NCBI GenBank assembly: GCA_964035575.1
Contig: OZ037863.1
Coordinates: 1,032,001-1,096,000, forward strand
Source: Rhynchopus sp. YZ270_cl-10
Lineage: Eukaryota; Euglenozoa; Diplonemea; Diplonemida; Diplonemidae
Direction: 5' to 3'
Length of the DNA stretch: 64,000 bases
Shown: positions 1 through 9,843 of the stretch, piece after piece
Numbering within the stretch: position 1 is the stretch's first letter
How the letters are laid out: each line of letters opens with the position of its first letter
Translations under genes and position numbers: made by a program
The notes under the pieces: model-generated
What the model was told of the DNA's origin: nothing
Databases searched by the model: none
Seen by the model: the letters and a program-made list of their open reading frames with translations, nothing else

Positions 1-127
1 TATGTTCGACCTGTTTTACGGTCGAACATTAGTACAGTAATGATAGACCGTACTAATGTTCGATCTTTTCAGGATTTTTCTGGAAGTTCAACCTTTTTTA
101 CGGTCGAAATTTTTTACGATTTCGGTA
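1..127. repeat. Inverted repeat, left copy
   Basis: A block of about 127 bp that recurs in inverted orientation at 9425-9551 with only a handful of differences. It contains internal hairpins: ATGTTCGACC paired with GGTCGAACAT, and two copies of TACTAAT/ATTAGTA around GTAATGATAGACC. Similarity stops at CGGTAT on the inner side of both copies. The outer end of this copy may lie beyond the window. It could be the end of a large TIR element or one of two independent copies of a small palindromic element. Confidence 0.85.
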
Positions 128-480
128 TATTGGAGGGTAGGTGTAAAATAGTAGCTTTTTTTGGATCTCAGTATTTTGAGAGGTGAGAGGGGAGGCTCGG
201 GGGGGTGATTTTGTAAAAAAAAGAATGCAAAAAAAACCCTCCATTTTTTATCTCGAAAAATAAGTTCCGCACGCGTTGGTTCAAATGAAAGAAAACGCCT
301 ATTTGTGTGAATGTTTGGATAAAAAAAAGAAAGAAGCGTGTCGTTTTGCATGGGGGGGGTTTTTTTTCTAGCTCTTTTTGATAATATGTTGGTTTAGTGA
401 AGCTGCCGTCCAGACAGATCTTCACTATCCTTAACGTTTTTATGGTGTGTCCAGAGTGTTTTTCTTGTGTTTTCCGTTGT

Positions 481-531
481 AAGGTGACTCAAGCACAGTG
501 CGGCTTAAGTTCATCTTACGACGTTTTCTTT
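481..531 (+). repeat. Dispersed repeat R2 (AGGTGACT...CATCTTA), diverged copy
   Basis: Matches the roughly 50-bp pattern AAGGTGACTAAGCACGAG, then GGCTTAGGATCATCTTA and a T-rich end. Better copies lie at 20161-20209 and 21930-21979, and a short one at 50280-50320. Confidence 0.55.
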
Positions 532-602
532 ATTGTCTGTTTTTGCCAAATGAAACAAACAAAAATAATGGTTGCCAACGTTTCAGTGTGTCACACGTGT
601 GC

Positions 603-660
603 ACATATGTGTCTAAAACTGTTGTTGTATTAGTGTAGCTGCCCACATAGGCAGTGAAGA
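603..660 (-). repeat. Dispersed repeat R1, diverged copy
   Basis: Read on the minus strand it follows the R1 pattern: an AGTCTTCACTG start, then GGCAGCTACACTAATACAAC. The A-run found in better copies is degraded. Confidence 0.4.
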
Positions 661-679
661 CTGTGGAGGCTAGGGGGGC

Positions 680-688
680 TATATAAAA
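680..688 (+). promoter_or_regulatory. TATA-like element before the cyclase-like gene
   Basis: TATATAAAA lies about 190 bp upstream of the ATG at 876, between G-rich and C-rich runs. It is the best TATA-like match in the upstream spacer. A start site 25-30 bp downstream would leave a leader of about 160 nt. No promoter consensus is known for this organism, so this is tentative. Confidence 0.35.
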
Positions 689-875
689 CCCTGTACCCCC
701 CTTTGGGGGGGGGAAAAAAAACCGAATTCCCCCCTGAAACACCCTCACTCCCTTGTACAAGCATCTCCTCAACAAACACCGTCCATCACCGAACCAGTTT
801 CAGAATAACAACCTTTCCCCATTCCCTCACACTCACACACAGATAGGTGAGGAGAGTTTGAAAACCAACCCCACG

Positions 876-3800
876 ATGGCAGCTTTGGCCGTGATTCTCA
901 CGGCAACCCTCGCCGCTAGGCGTTGCACTGTCGATCCAGAGATGTGCCTCTACAACGTCGACTTCACCTTCGCTGAAGCATACAGGATTCGGTACGGCGA
1001 AGGCATCAGAGACGGGGACTACGACACCATCCTCGGGAACCCGAAGTTCCAGGAGGCGCTTTGCGACCCCGATATGTGGAAAAAGCGCTCCGAGGCCTGC
1101 GGAGGCTGCGCACACGAACTGGAGGTGACGAAAGGGCTTGGGGAGGAGTGGACCAGCAGACGTATCTGCCTTGCTGAGGTTGAGATGCTTCCCCACACGG
1201 ATGGGTCCCACCTGACCCCAGATCACCCGAACCACATGAAGGAAATGGAGCTCCTTGTGTCCACCTCTACAAGATGGGGGCAGGATGGGTGCAGATCAGG
1301 GTCGTGGTCTTCGCTGGACGATATGTCGGACAAAATCGTGCTCACACCTAACTGTTGGGGCGGGGCAGGTGGTGCCCTTCCAGAGCCGTACAGCAAAGGC
1401 GCGCCTGCTCTAATCCACATGATGTCCTCCACCAGCTACCTGAAGGAAGAAAACGAGAACTATCCGCCCTTCGACAAAATGACAAACTCGCAGTACAACA
1501 ACATGACTGTCTTCAACGCCTTCTCCTTCCCTGTGCACAACTTATTCCAAGCGATCAAAGATGCGAAGGCGGATCACAACATCACCACATACGGGAGGCT
1601 GATTTCGAACTGCGGGAAAAGCTTCGACCCATTGGGAGGGATCGATTCAGTTGATACTTCAAAATACGCGTCGGACACATGCCCTGGATGGAAAATGTCC
1701 CACAAAGACCTCTGCTCGAAGCTTTCAAACGAAACCCGCAGACTGTGCACCACATGCCCCCTCCAAGTCCAAGATCCTGCAACGGGAGAAAACTTGCCTT
1801 GTCTCTACAGCCACGATCTCACGCCGTTAAGAGCTGAAACACAAATGTCGCTTTCTTTCACTTTCCCTTTGAAAGAAAAGGTGATTTATTTCCAACAGCA
1901 GAGCATGGCACGGTATTGCGACCCGCGGTACTATAACGAGTCTTGGAAGGGGAGAATTGTGATGTTCGGGCCTGGTCACGTTCACGGATGCACAAGAACA
2001 GACGCAATCCTTGCTGCGCAGAAGGCTGGGGTGAAAGCTGTGATCAACACCGTCCCCGACAGAGTGAGAGGTGCTTCTTACGGGCTTGCCGTTCCCACCG
2101 CCACCACTGCGAACCCTGTCGACATGATTGCGCTGTCTACCTTCATGAAGCTCGGGGAGGTAGTGGGGAATAGCGCGTGGGAGCGTGAACTTCTGATTTT
2201 GAAACCAGATCACGTTCCCCTCCCCGTCACCCCCTCTCCACCGGCAGATGTGGACCTTGTGAAGGACCCGGAGAAGGATAACAGTTCTGTTGTGGAGCAG
2301 GCCGGGGTGATTGCATCGATCGTTCTCATTCCCGTGTTGGTGATTGCGATTTTTGCAAAAACGTGTTGGGCACGGAAAACCACTGTGCCTCTGCCGGATG
2401 CAACAGGGGTGAGCCTGTCGACGTCATCCACACTGCTTTCCATGGCGATGGCGGTGGTGCTGACGGTAATCACATTCGTTTTGACTCTCAACGCGGGACA
2501 GCGTGGTGTAGACACAGCGTCTGACTCAGGAAGAAATGTCGCACAGCTCGCAACAGACATGAACACACAAAACGTTAAGACTCTGACAGACGGAACTCTT
2601 GTGCAGATGCTCAGCACTGCGAGAGGAGCATTCAAATCCCGCCTCACAAGAAAGAGAGACACAGGAATGGAGTCAGTTATCTACCGCAACAAGGACCGTG
2701 GCGAGTGGGGGTGGTCGCGCTACGCCATCAGCGAAATCCCGAATCTCTTCACCGTGCAGGAGGACCCTATTGTCAAGGGGAGCATCACCAACAAATGGGC
2801 AGTGTACATGCGTGAGGGGGGCTACCTCGACTCGGAGGGACACAGAAACTCGAACTATGACTACTCACGCACTGTGTCCTCGTCCGGAAGCAAAGATTTG
2901 TACGACCCGCTCACAAAACTGTGGTACTCCGACATTCCGAAAGACCAGAACTACACGGCTCTCTGGCTTGTCAACACCTACCAGGCGGATCTCGATGTTG
3001 AGGGCCGTTTTGAGTTTTCGCAGTACCAAATGAGGTCGCCCTCGTGGAAGGGGAACTACGGGCCGTTCATCTCGTACGTGAAGGCGTTTAACACCGGAGG
3101 GTTGCCACTCGGACATTATGTTGTGTCGGAGCCGTTCTTCCACTACTCATACGCAGTGCAGGCGAGTCTGGAGTCTCACATCTCGAGGAACCCGCTTGCA
3201 GAGAACATGTCCTTCTGCTTCTACCGGGAGGATGGTGTGATTTTCGCAATGACGCCTGGAACCGATGATTCTTTCCAGAGCTTGGACTACTTCGGGCCGT
3301 TCCTAGGAGGTAGCTCGTGGGATCCGTCAGGTGACCCGGAGAAGGCTGAGGACAATACCGTGGGGTACTCGTTGACGACAGTGTGGAATACTCGTCAGCC
3401 AGAGATCAACGCGATGGCGAACCTATTCATGCAGAAGTTCGGGACGATTGTGGCGAAGAAGAACGTGGAAGGGGGGACAACCGCTGTCACGGAAACGTTT
3501 GACCAAAAGGAGTATGTTAGCCTTACGACGGACGTCATCTTCCACGCGAACTTCGATGGAAACCAAAATGATGTCAGCGGAACCAACTGGGACACCCGTG
3601 TCCAGTGCGACGACGTCAACTCCACCGCGTGCGCATCCCTCAAAACCCAAGGGAAGTTCGGTGGGTCTCTCGCCCTCGATGGCAAGGGCACCTTCCTCGT
3701 TCTCCCGTACCTGACACAACGCACCCCACGTGTCGCCGCCACGAAGAAGAGCACACACACCGGTGCATGGATGTCCGAAAACCTCTCATACAACGACAGC

Positions 3801-5774
3801 GCTGTGCACGACGGTGTGGACGATGTCATCATGACATGGGCCAACAGCGATGGGTCAATCAAGCGCCCTGTCATCCGTGAACGCTTCCACCTTGGTCAGG
3901 AGCACAGCATCAGCATGTGGGTCAAACCATCTGCTTCAATGACGCAAACAAAACAGAAAAATGCAACCCTCTTCGCAGACACAAACGACCACTTGGCCGC
4001 GTCCTACCGTTTGACCGGGGACGCACAACTATTGATTGCAGCGAACATGTTCGGTTGCATCACTAATCCTGTTGAGGGTGGGCTTCCTACTGACGAATGG
4101 ACACACATTGTGGTTTCGGTCAGTTTTGCGAAGAAGCGTCTCTACTGTTCTGTTTCTCTTAACGGAAGGCTTCACTCTCTCGCACCTGTCTCGTTCAAAA
4201 TCGATATGGCTTACTACTTGCATTCATACAGAATTGGACAAAATTTTGCTGGGGAGGTGGATGACCTCCGCTTCCACAACCGCACAATGAGCGACGACGA
4301 TGCCGAGTCTATGCACGCTAACTCCCGTCTTGCTCCGGTAAAATCGAAGATGTTTTCGACAGTCGCAATTGGTATTGATTCCCACAAAATCTCGGCAGGC
4401 TTTCCCGCTATGGTTTATTCTCTTTCGGTGCCAAACAGCGACATCGTGAGGGAAGCAGAAGCGGCAGCGGAACGTTTAAAAAGAAACCTCGAAACCGAAG
4501 AAGACAACACAAATAAACAGCTTCATCAGAACTCAATGGAAACAGTCTGCATTGTCTTGGTTGTGTTGCTGATTGCTGCCCTTCTCTTCATCACGTTTAA
4601 CCATTTGCTGACAAAACCGTTCGCAGCGTTTGCTGTGGAGATTGATGCGGTGGCGCAGATTGATGTGGATGGCATGGAGGCGACAGATACCAGCTCGATT
4701 CTGTTGGAAATCAACGTGATGGCAAAGGCGATGAACACATTGGTGAAGAATATGAAGGAGTTCAAAAGTTTCATGCCCCTTTCCATGCAAGAGTGCGTTC
4801 AGGGGGAAGATTCGTCCCAGGACCAGGAGGAATCCGTCCCTAATGGTACTGGGTCCGTCCTCTCCAGACATTCATCACGCAGCCGTTCAAGGAGAGACTC
4901 TGCCAACAGAACCATGACCTCCGAAGAAAGCTTCGCCATCCGCTCCAACTACCACAACAAAGCACGCGAGGCAACGGAGCTGCTTGTGGCAAACCTGATG
5001 AAGAGGAAGATGTCCTTTCTCTGCGTCAACGTGAAGGGGTTTCTGCGCTCCATGAACGGTGCCTCAGAGAGAGACGTGATTCAAGGGCACTCCGGGTACA
5101 TCCAGCACTGCATCGACTCCTCGCAGACACGCGGTGGGCTGCCAGAAACATTCTCGGGAGACCGCGTCCTGATCACCTTCAACGGGGTAAAATCATGCTC
5201 TGGGCACCCTGAAGCTGCTGCAGAAGTCTCACTCCTGCTTCGCGACAAATGGCCGGAAGGATATGGGGAGGGAGTGAACATGTCGCTTGCTGCAGGAAGT
5301 GTCCGTGCTGGAAACATCGGAGCGCAAGCAATGAGGAGATACACCATGCTTGGGTCAACTGTTGCGTGGGTGCACGGGTTGGAGAGATACGGTGCGTATA
5401 ATAATATCCAGATTGCGGCGGATTCTGTATTCGCCGACATGGTGAAGGGAAGGTTTGAGCACAGGCATTTCTCTGCGATATTGTGTCCAAAGCATTCAAC
5501 GAGAACAGTGATTGTGACGGCGTTCCAGGCGATTGTGCGTTGCACGGATGACGAATGGATGTATCAATTAGAGAACGCCACGAAGCTCTCATCGAACGGA
5601 GCGTACAATGCCTGGGTCGAGTGCTTGGTGAGGGCGAAGTGGGAACAGGCGAGCAAGCTCTTGGAAAAGGAAGATCTGATGCACTTGACGGCTGCGGATG
5701 TGAACTTCGGCGATATGAAAAATGGCTTGTTGACCGAATGTTTTACTCCAGAGGATGTAAAGTACCTCTGTTAG
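876..5774 (+). CDS. Membrane receptor with LamG-like and degenerate class III cyclase domains
   Basis: A single exon of 1632 residues. I chose the ATG at 876 because it opens a short signal-peptide-like stretch (MAALAVILTATLAA). The frame stays open upstream only through a pyrimidine-rich leader. Order: Cys-rich ectodomain; a possible PA-like segment (about 358-425); TM near 476-498 and 520-540; a large extracellular part that probably holds a Cache-type sensor; a LamG/concanavalin-like segment (about 887-1142); TM near 1222-1242; a HAMP-like helix; and a C-terminal class III nucleotidyl cyclase fold (about 1376-1560). The fold is recognisable from VNVKGF, SGDRVLITF, AGNIG and YTMLGSTV. The first metal Asp is replaced by Asn1385, while Asp1429 is kept. 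The usual V-N-x-x-x-R transition-state pair reads Ala1497 and Gly1501, and Ser1494 replaces the purine-selecting Asp. It is most likely a non-catalytic or altered receptor; ligand unknown. Confidence 0.8.
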   Translation: MAALAVILTATLAARRCTVDPEMCLYNVDFTFAEAYRIRYGEGIRDGDYDTILGNPKFQEALCDPDMWKKRSEACGGCAHELEVTKGLGEEWTSRRICLAEVEMLPHTDGSHLTPDHPNHMKEMELLVSTSTRWGQDGCRSGSWSSLDDMSDKIVLTPNCWGGAGGALPEPYSKGAPALIHMMSSTSYLKEENENYPPFDKMTNSQYNNMTVFNAFSFPVHNLFQAIKDAKADHNITTYGRLISNCGKSFDPLGGIDSVDTSKYASDTCPGWKMSHKDLCSKLSNETRRLCTTCPLQVQDPATGENLPCLYSHDLTPLRAETQMSLSFTFPLKEKVIYFQQQSMARYCDPRYYNESWKGRIVMFGPGHVHGCTRTDAILAAQKAGVKAVINTVPDRVRGASYGLAVPTATTANPVDMIALSTFMKLGEVVGNSAWERELLILKPDHVPLPVTPSPPADVDLVKDPEKDNSSVVEQAGVIASIVLIPVLVIAIFAKTCWARKTTVPLPDATGVSLSTSSTLLSMAMAVVLTVITFVLTLNAGQRGVDTASDSGRNVAQLATDMNTQNVKTLTDGTLVQMLSTARGAFKSRLTRKRDTGMESVIYRNKDRGEWGWSRYAISEIPNLFTVQEDPIVKGSITNKWAVYMREGGYLDSEGHRNSNYDYSRTVSSSGSKDLYDPLTKLWYSDIPKDQNYTALWLVNTYQADLDVEGRFEFSQYQMRSPSWKGNYGPFISYVKAFNTGGLPLGHYVVSEPFFHYSYAVQASLESHISRNPLAENMSFCFYREDGVIFAMTPGTDDSFQSLDYFGPFLGGSSWDPSGDPEKAEDNTVGYSLTTVWNTRQPEINAMANLFMQKFGTIVAKKNVEGGTTAVTETFDQKEYVSLTTDVIFHANFDGNQNDVSGTNWDTRVQCDDVNSTACASLKTQGKFGGSLALDGKGTFLVLPYLTQRTPRVAATKKSTHTGAWMSENLSYNDSAVHDGVDDVIMTWANSDGSIKRPVIRERFHLGQEHSISMWVKPSASMTQTKQKNATLFADTNDHLAASYRLTGDAQLLIAANMFGCITNPVEGGLPTDEWTHIVVSVSFAKKRLYCSVSLNGRLHSLAPVSFKIDMAYYLHSYRIGQNFAGEVDDLRFHNRTMSDDDAESMHANSRLAPVKSKMFSTVAIGIDSHKISAGFPAMVYSLSVPNSDIVREAEAAAERLKRNLETEEDNTNKQLHQNSMETVCIVLVVLLIAALLFITFNHLLTKPFAAFAVEIDAVAQIDVDGMEATDTSSILLEINVMAKAMNTLVKNMKEFKSFMPLSMQECVQGEDSSQDQEESVPNGTGSVLSRHSSRSRSRRDSANRTMTSEESFAIRSNYHNKAREATELLVANLMKRKMSFLCVNVKGFLRSMNGASERDVIQGHSGYIQHCIDSSQTRGGLPETFSGDRVLITFNGVKSCSGHPEAAAEVSLLLRDKWPEGYGEGVNMSLAAGSVRAGNIGAQAMRRYTMLGSTVAWVHGLERYGAYNNIQIAADSVFADMVKGRFEHRHFSAILCPKHSTRTVIVTAFQAIVRCTDDEWMYQLENATKLSSNGAYNAWVECLVRAKWEQASKLLEKEDLMHLTAADVNFGDMKNGLLTECFTPEDVKYLC

Positions 5775-5868
5775 AGGGGAGAGGAGAAGGGGGTTACCAT
5801 CTATTAGCAACCTCAGTATAGCTATTCACAAAAAAAAGAGGCATCCTTTTTCAGGCATATTGCTAAGT

Positions 5869-6035
5869 GCCGTTCCGCCGTTTTGCCTTTTTGGCCAAAA
5901 TCACAAAAAAAAATTTTTTTTAAAACGCCGTTTTGCCTTTTTAAAAGACGCCGTTTTCAAAATTGGCGAAGCGCCGTTTCCCGAGAAAACGGCGTTTTCA
6001 ACGCGACAAAACGCCGTTTCCTGCCGCCATTTTTT
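5869..6035. repeat. Cluster of AAACGCCGTTTT palindromes
   Basis: At least six copies of the core ACGCCGTTT or CGCCGTTTTG, several in the palindromic form AAACGGCGTTTT / AAACGCCGTTTT, lie within 170 bp just downstream of the cyclase-like gene. Several are followed by GCCTTTTT. Confidence 0.7.
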
Positions 6036-6045
6036 GAGAAAAACG

Positions 6046-6156
6046 TACCGTGCGCCTGCGGCGCAAGCTTGCGCACCCTTCCCATGACATAGTTTGGCAG
6101 TAAAATAGTGCAATTTTAAGCGCGATTTTTGAAATGTTGCGTACCGTGGCTTCGCC
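6046..6156 (+). repeat. Dispersed repeat R7, copy 1
   Basis: About 110 bp, from GTACCGTGCGCC through CATAGTTTGGCA and GTGCAATTTTAAGCGC to GCGTACCGTGGCTTCGCC. It recurs in inverted orientation at 28289-28406 at an estimated 80% identity. Both ends carry a GTACCGTG or CACGGTAC-like word. Confidence 0.7.
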
Positions 6157-7824
6157 AGGAACCTTTGTAGTCCATAGCCACCATTTCTTTTATAAAGTAA
6201 CGAAGGTTTATTATAAGAAGGCGGACACCCACTACGGATTGCGGATCACCAGTGGCTGAAAGCTACCAAGGCACAGAGGAGGGAAGCTTTCCCGCAGAGA
6301 AGGGGTTGGGGTGGTGTAGGTTGGCCGTGGAGCACAAAATACCGAGAATATTTTTCGCAAACCAAACTTACCTTACTTCACCTTCGGTTGCCCTTACAGG
6401 GGGGTGAAGGAAGGTTGTTGAAAAGTGTCGCCGTTTTGCCTTTTTCCACTTTTTCCACTTTTGGCAAAGTTAGCAATATGCCTGTCCTTTTTCATCACAG
6501 CCAAAAATTAAGAATGCTTTCCCAGACCACTACCTCACGGATGGTCACCTGCCCTAAAAGCGCGAAGGGTTCCAAGAAAAGAAAGACAAAGAAGCATCAT
6601 CACGCCAATTTTGTTATTCGCCAATTTCTATCACAATCCATGTTACAAAAAAAACCCCCCCCTCTCGCTGGGTCACTTAAGTGACTTAAGTTAAGGGTTT
6701 CCGCCAAGGGGGAGGGTCGGTATTTATTCTATTTTTACAGTCGAGGGCAGGTATTAGGGTGAAAATACAAAGTCGCGGAAAAAACTGATTTTTCTGGTTT
6801 TCTCTCCTGGGCGGTGAAAACTGGTGTTTCTGGCGAAAACATCCTGCCTTGACGGACACAGTCAAAACCGGTTTTAAAAACCAGTTTTTTAACCCACCCT
6901 GATACCCTGGTCGAGGGACTGTATTTCCTTGCTTGGAAGGTCGGTATCCTAGCAGGGCGGGACTCTCAACCTCCTATTCACAACAACAAAACAAAACAAA
7001 ACAAACTTTCAAATCCCCCTTTTCGTTGTTGTGTCTGACTCCGTCGAGGCGTTGCACCTTTTCAACTTCCTCGTATACCTCAGGCACACATCCATCTGAC
7101 GCACAAAAAAAAAAAAATAATAATTTTTGTGTTGACAGGTCTAGGTTTTAGTTTTTGAAAAGACAAGTAGAGCGCAAAGACTGTTTGATAATAGCAACAG
7201 TGGTTAAAACTCTTTACATCTCGGAGGGTCTTGCACTGACGATGTCCCCCTCTGATACTACCAATGTATGCAGTTAGGACTGAAACATGATGTACTGAAT
7301 TTCTAACCAACTACTTTATTTTCTCACGTGACCTCTTTAACCCACCCTATCCCCCAAACTTTGATGATGCAACTTTTGTGTATATTACAGCACTCGAATG
7401 CATAAACAACAAATAAAAGCGACTTTCCAGAGTTGAGGACGACCTCCGTCTATATCTTTTAAGTACAATAGCCTTCGGGCGACATTGAGTACAGATCCTG
7501 CATTAGCAGGTGATTGTCGACACAACAAAAAAATGCTCGCCTCTCTTCTCTGTTCTTTTCTGAGGGCTCCCCCTCCTGTCTTTCCTTTTCCAGGCTTTTT
7601 TTCCCTTGCTTTTTTAAGTAAGAGAAAACCGAATGGAGTGGGAACGTTGGGAACGCAACGAGCTTTTTTCATAATGTTTTATTCTCCCCACAGAATATCA
7701 CGCGCAGAGAAACACTCGTTTTTTTCACACGGCGCGTCCGTTGTTTGTTTTTCTAAACGACACCTTTTTTTTCAATTTTTTTCTTTGAGTCCCTTCATTG
7801 AAATAGCTATTTTTTACCGACCAG
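6157..7824. other. Spacer without a recognisable gene
   Basis: AT-rich, with A/T runs and C runs. Short open frames on both strands have homopolymer-driven composition. At 6730-6890 there is a run of related words (CTGGTTTT, CCGGTTTTAAAAACC, ACTGGTGTTTCTGG). A piece of repeat R6 lies at 7483-7512. I see no exon with convincing splice sites. Confidence 0.5.
7483..7512 (+). repeat. Repeat R6, copy 1
   Basis: ATTGAGTACAGATCCTGC is shared with the perfect palindrome at 24773-24806. The reverse complement of the flanking sequence here (TCAATGTCGCCCGAA) also matches the far side of that palindrome, so more than the core is shared. Confidence 0.6.
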
Positions 7825-8146
7825 AAAAGTCGTTTTCTTGATGAGTGTTTGCTGAGTGCACACTCAGAAATCACGAATCAAGAGAAAACGACTTTTTGGG
7901 AGGTGAAAACAGGGCTTTGTTGAAATTTTCTGGCTTTGAGGAACTTTCACACACAATTTTAACGGGTTTTATCTGTGTACCTGGGTACCTGTGGGCTGCC
8001 TGGGTGCCCAGACACACCACTGTACCACCCAGAATCCAGTCTCCCACCCAGAAAACCTACTCATACACCAGAAAAGTGAAAATGGCTACTCGACCAGAAA
8101 AGTAGCTGGGAAAAGTTCAGAAAAAGCCAGAAAATTTCAACAAAGA
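7825..8146. repeat. Nested inverted repeats
   Basis: Arms at 7825-7842 (AAAAGTCGTTTTCTTGAT) and 7877-7896 are reverse complements apart from a 2-nt length difference, around a smaller palindrome (TGAGTGCACACTCA). Outside them, 7911-7938 (CTTTGTTGAAATTTTCTGGC) is the reverse complement of 8116-8146. The words CCAGAAAAGT and CTGGG recur between. This may be a small palindromic element or a deletion derivative. Confidence 0.7.
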
Positions 8147-8436
8147 CTCTTTTTTTTTTTTGTTTCTGTACTTCATTGTTTCGCGAGTTTGAAAAAGAAA
8201 AAAAAAAACAAATGCGCGTCGTCCCCGGTATCATGTTTGATTCTGTCTTTCCATGGATCTACATGAAAAGAAGTTCCCACAGAACTCGATTGGAGGCGAT
8301 TGAACGCATCTAACAACAACCAAAACAAAAGAAAGTACAAAAGAAGAGAATAAAAAATGCAAGAAAAATAGACAAATGAGAAAAACAAAGAGCTTTTTGA
8401 CCAAAAGGGACAATAAAATGAATCCCTTGAGTTCGC

Positions 8437-8437
8437 G

Positions 8438-8468
<31 letters not shown>
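8437..8468. repeat. (TC)n microsatellite
   Basis: About 16 TC dinucleotides with one interrupting T. Confidence 0.9.
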
Positions 8469-8565
8469 CGCATTTTGCAAGAAGACGTCATAGATACGAC
8501 CAGCTGGATTCTTCTGAAAAGAAAGGCCCGAGATCAGAGGCCTTTTCGAGTCCACTTTTGGGTAA

Positions 8566-8640
8566 AGTGGAGATTGCACAACTGTGGCAACACAACAAGG
8601 CAACTACACTACTCCAACAATTTATCAAAAAAAAAAAAAG
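8566..8640 (+). repeat. Dispersed repeat R1, poly(A)-ended
   Basis: Begins AGTGGAGATTGCACA, continues GTGGCAACACAACAAGGC and CAACTACACTACTCCAAC, and ends TTTATCAAA plus an A run. Same order at 20911-20985 and 21313-21386, and inverted at 18600-18668. Confidence 0.8.
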
Positions 8641-8702
8641 AGTGGAGTGCATAATAGGGTGCCTACACTACTGCAACTAAGTTTTCAAAAAAAAAAAAAA
8701 AA
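8641..8702 (+). repeat. Dispersed repeat R1, second subtype
   Basis: GTGGAGTGCATAATAGGGTG, then CCTACACTACTGCAACTAAG, TTTTC and an A run. It directly abuts the preceding copy. The same subtype is at 9649-9712 and 43423-43491. Confidence 0.75.
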
Positions 8703-8877
8703 TGTTTTCGTAGCGCCAAACTCTTTAACCTTTTGTTTGATTGCTTACCGAATCGCTCAACTGCGATGGGAAGAATCGTGCGTGTTTTGATCTCGTCACT
8801 AGAATTCTTTCAGATGACATTCGAGATCTGAACCGCTACGATAATTTGAGAAATCCAGAAAGCTTCAGAATGAAATC

Positions 8878-9115
8878 AACAACACTTTTCAGCAGTGGAA
8901 GGTTGGTGTATTATATCTAGTGGACGCACCCTCAAAACCAGCTCCGTTATTTATAAACACAACTTTTCACACCGACCCTCGGGTCAAAACACTTTTTCTT
9001 TTCTTTTCCGTTCTTTTCTTTTCCCTACCTTTTCACCTTCCCCCTCCCCTTGCCTTTATTTTATTGATTTCCCCTTTCCATGTTTAGTGAAAATTTCTTT
9101 ATCTTCCTGACGTCA
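8878..9115 (+). repeat. 238-bp direct repeat, copy 1
   Basis: From AACAACACTTTTCAGCAGTG to CTTCCTGACGTCA, nearly identical to 10505-10751. This copy is followed by about 20 A residues and then AACAACAACAC, which resembles its own start and could be a short target duplication. It contains TTATTTATAAACAC and CT-rich tracts, with no coding potential. It looks more like a retroposed transcript piece or SINE-like unit than an LTR, because it lacks TG...CA ends. Confidence 0.8.
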
Positions 9116-9424
9116 AAAAAAAAAAAAAAAAAACAACAACACACACACAGCTTCGCTTCAATACCAAAGTGAAGAGACATTTCATATTATTTAAATGACA
9201 AACAAGCTCAAAAGGTAGTGAAGGGGGTGATGGGGACTTTCCCTATCCCTGCCATTGCAATAGCTCAAACAAATATCATCACACAAATTTTGAAAACATT
9301 CCCCCCCACCTCCTAAGCACGACGTTAAACTGCTTGGTCCGTGCGCAAGACCACCCTCTAGGACTCCCGGGGGACTGGGATTATAAGATCTCTAGAGGTG
9401 GGTGGCGTAAAATGATGACCATAC
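9116..9424. other. Short spacer
   Basis: Between the direct repeat and the inverted repeat. Contains an A run, CA dinucleotides and a G/C-rich stretch with CTCTAGG and GATCTCTAGAGG. No gene seen. Confidence 0.5.
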
Positions 9425-9551
9425 CGTATTCGTAAAAATGTTCGACCGTAAAAAAGGACGAACTTCCAGAAAAATCCTGAAAAGGTCAAACATTAGTACG
9501 GTCTATCATTACTGTACTAATGTTCGACCGTAAAACAGGTCGAACATATTT
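9425..9551. repeat. Inverted repeat, right copy
   Basis: Reverse complement of 1-127 with few differences. Together the copies bracket 9.3 kb that includes the complete cyclase-like gene. Just outside this copy, ACGAAGACGGTAACAGAC is followed by GTCTTCTACGAAGACG, a further small palindrome. Confidence 0.85.
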
Positions 9552-9648
9552 ACGAAGACGGTAACAGACAACCTTACACCGTCTTCTACGAAGACGTGTG
9601 TTAAACTTATCAAACTTTTCGTTTTACTTTTCAAAAAACAAAAAATAT

Positions 9649-9712
9649 AGCGGAGCACACTCTAGGGTGGCTACACTAATACAACCAAGTTTTCAAAAAA
9701 AAAACAAAAAAA
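9649..9712 (+). repeat. Dispersed repeat R1, second subtype
   Basis: GCGGAGCACACTCTAGGGTG, then GCTACACTAATACAACCAAG, TTTTC and an A run. Close to 43423-43491. Confidence 0.75.
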
Positions 9713-9843
9713 ACAACAAAAAATCTCTTTCCAGGGTGGGGCACGTAAACAAACCATTATGCAGATAACTAAACCAAGTGTTTTTATTCTCCCTTCCCCT
9801 CTTTTAAGTAAGGGTGGCATAGGTCTTCTTTTTTCCGCCCATT

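Larger units (their letters stand above)
128..875. other. Spacer upstream of the cyclase-like gene
   Basis: No gene is supported here. The stretch holds long A and T runs, diverged copies of two dispersed repeats (481-531 and 603-660) and a TATA-like element at 680-688. Short open frames run through homopolymers and show no domain. Confidence 0.6.
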
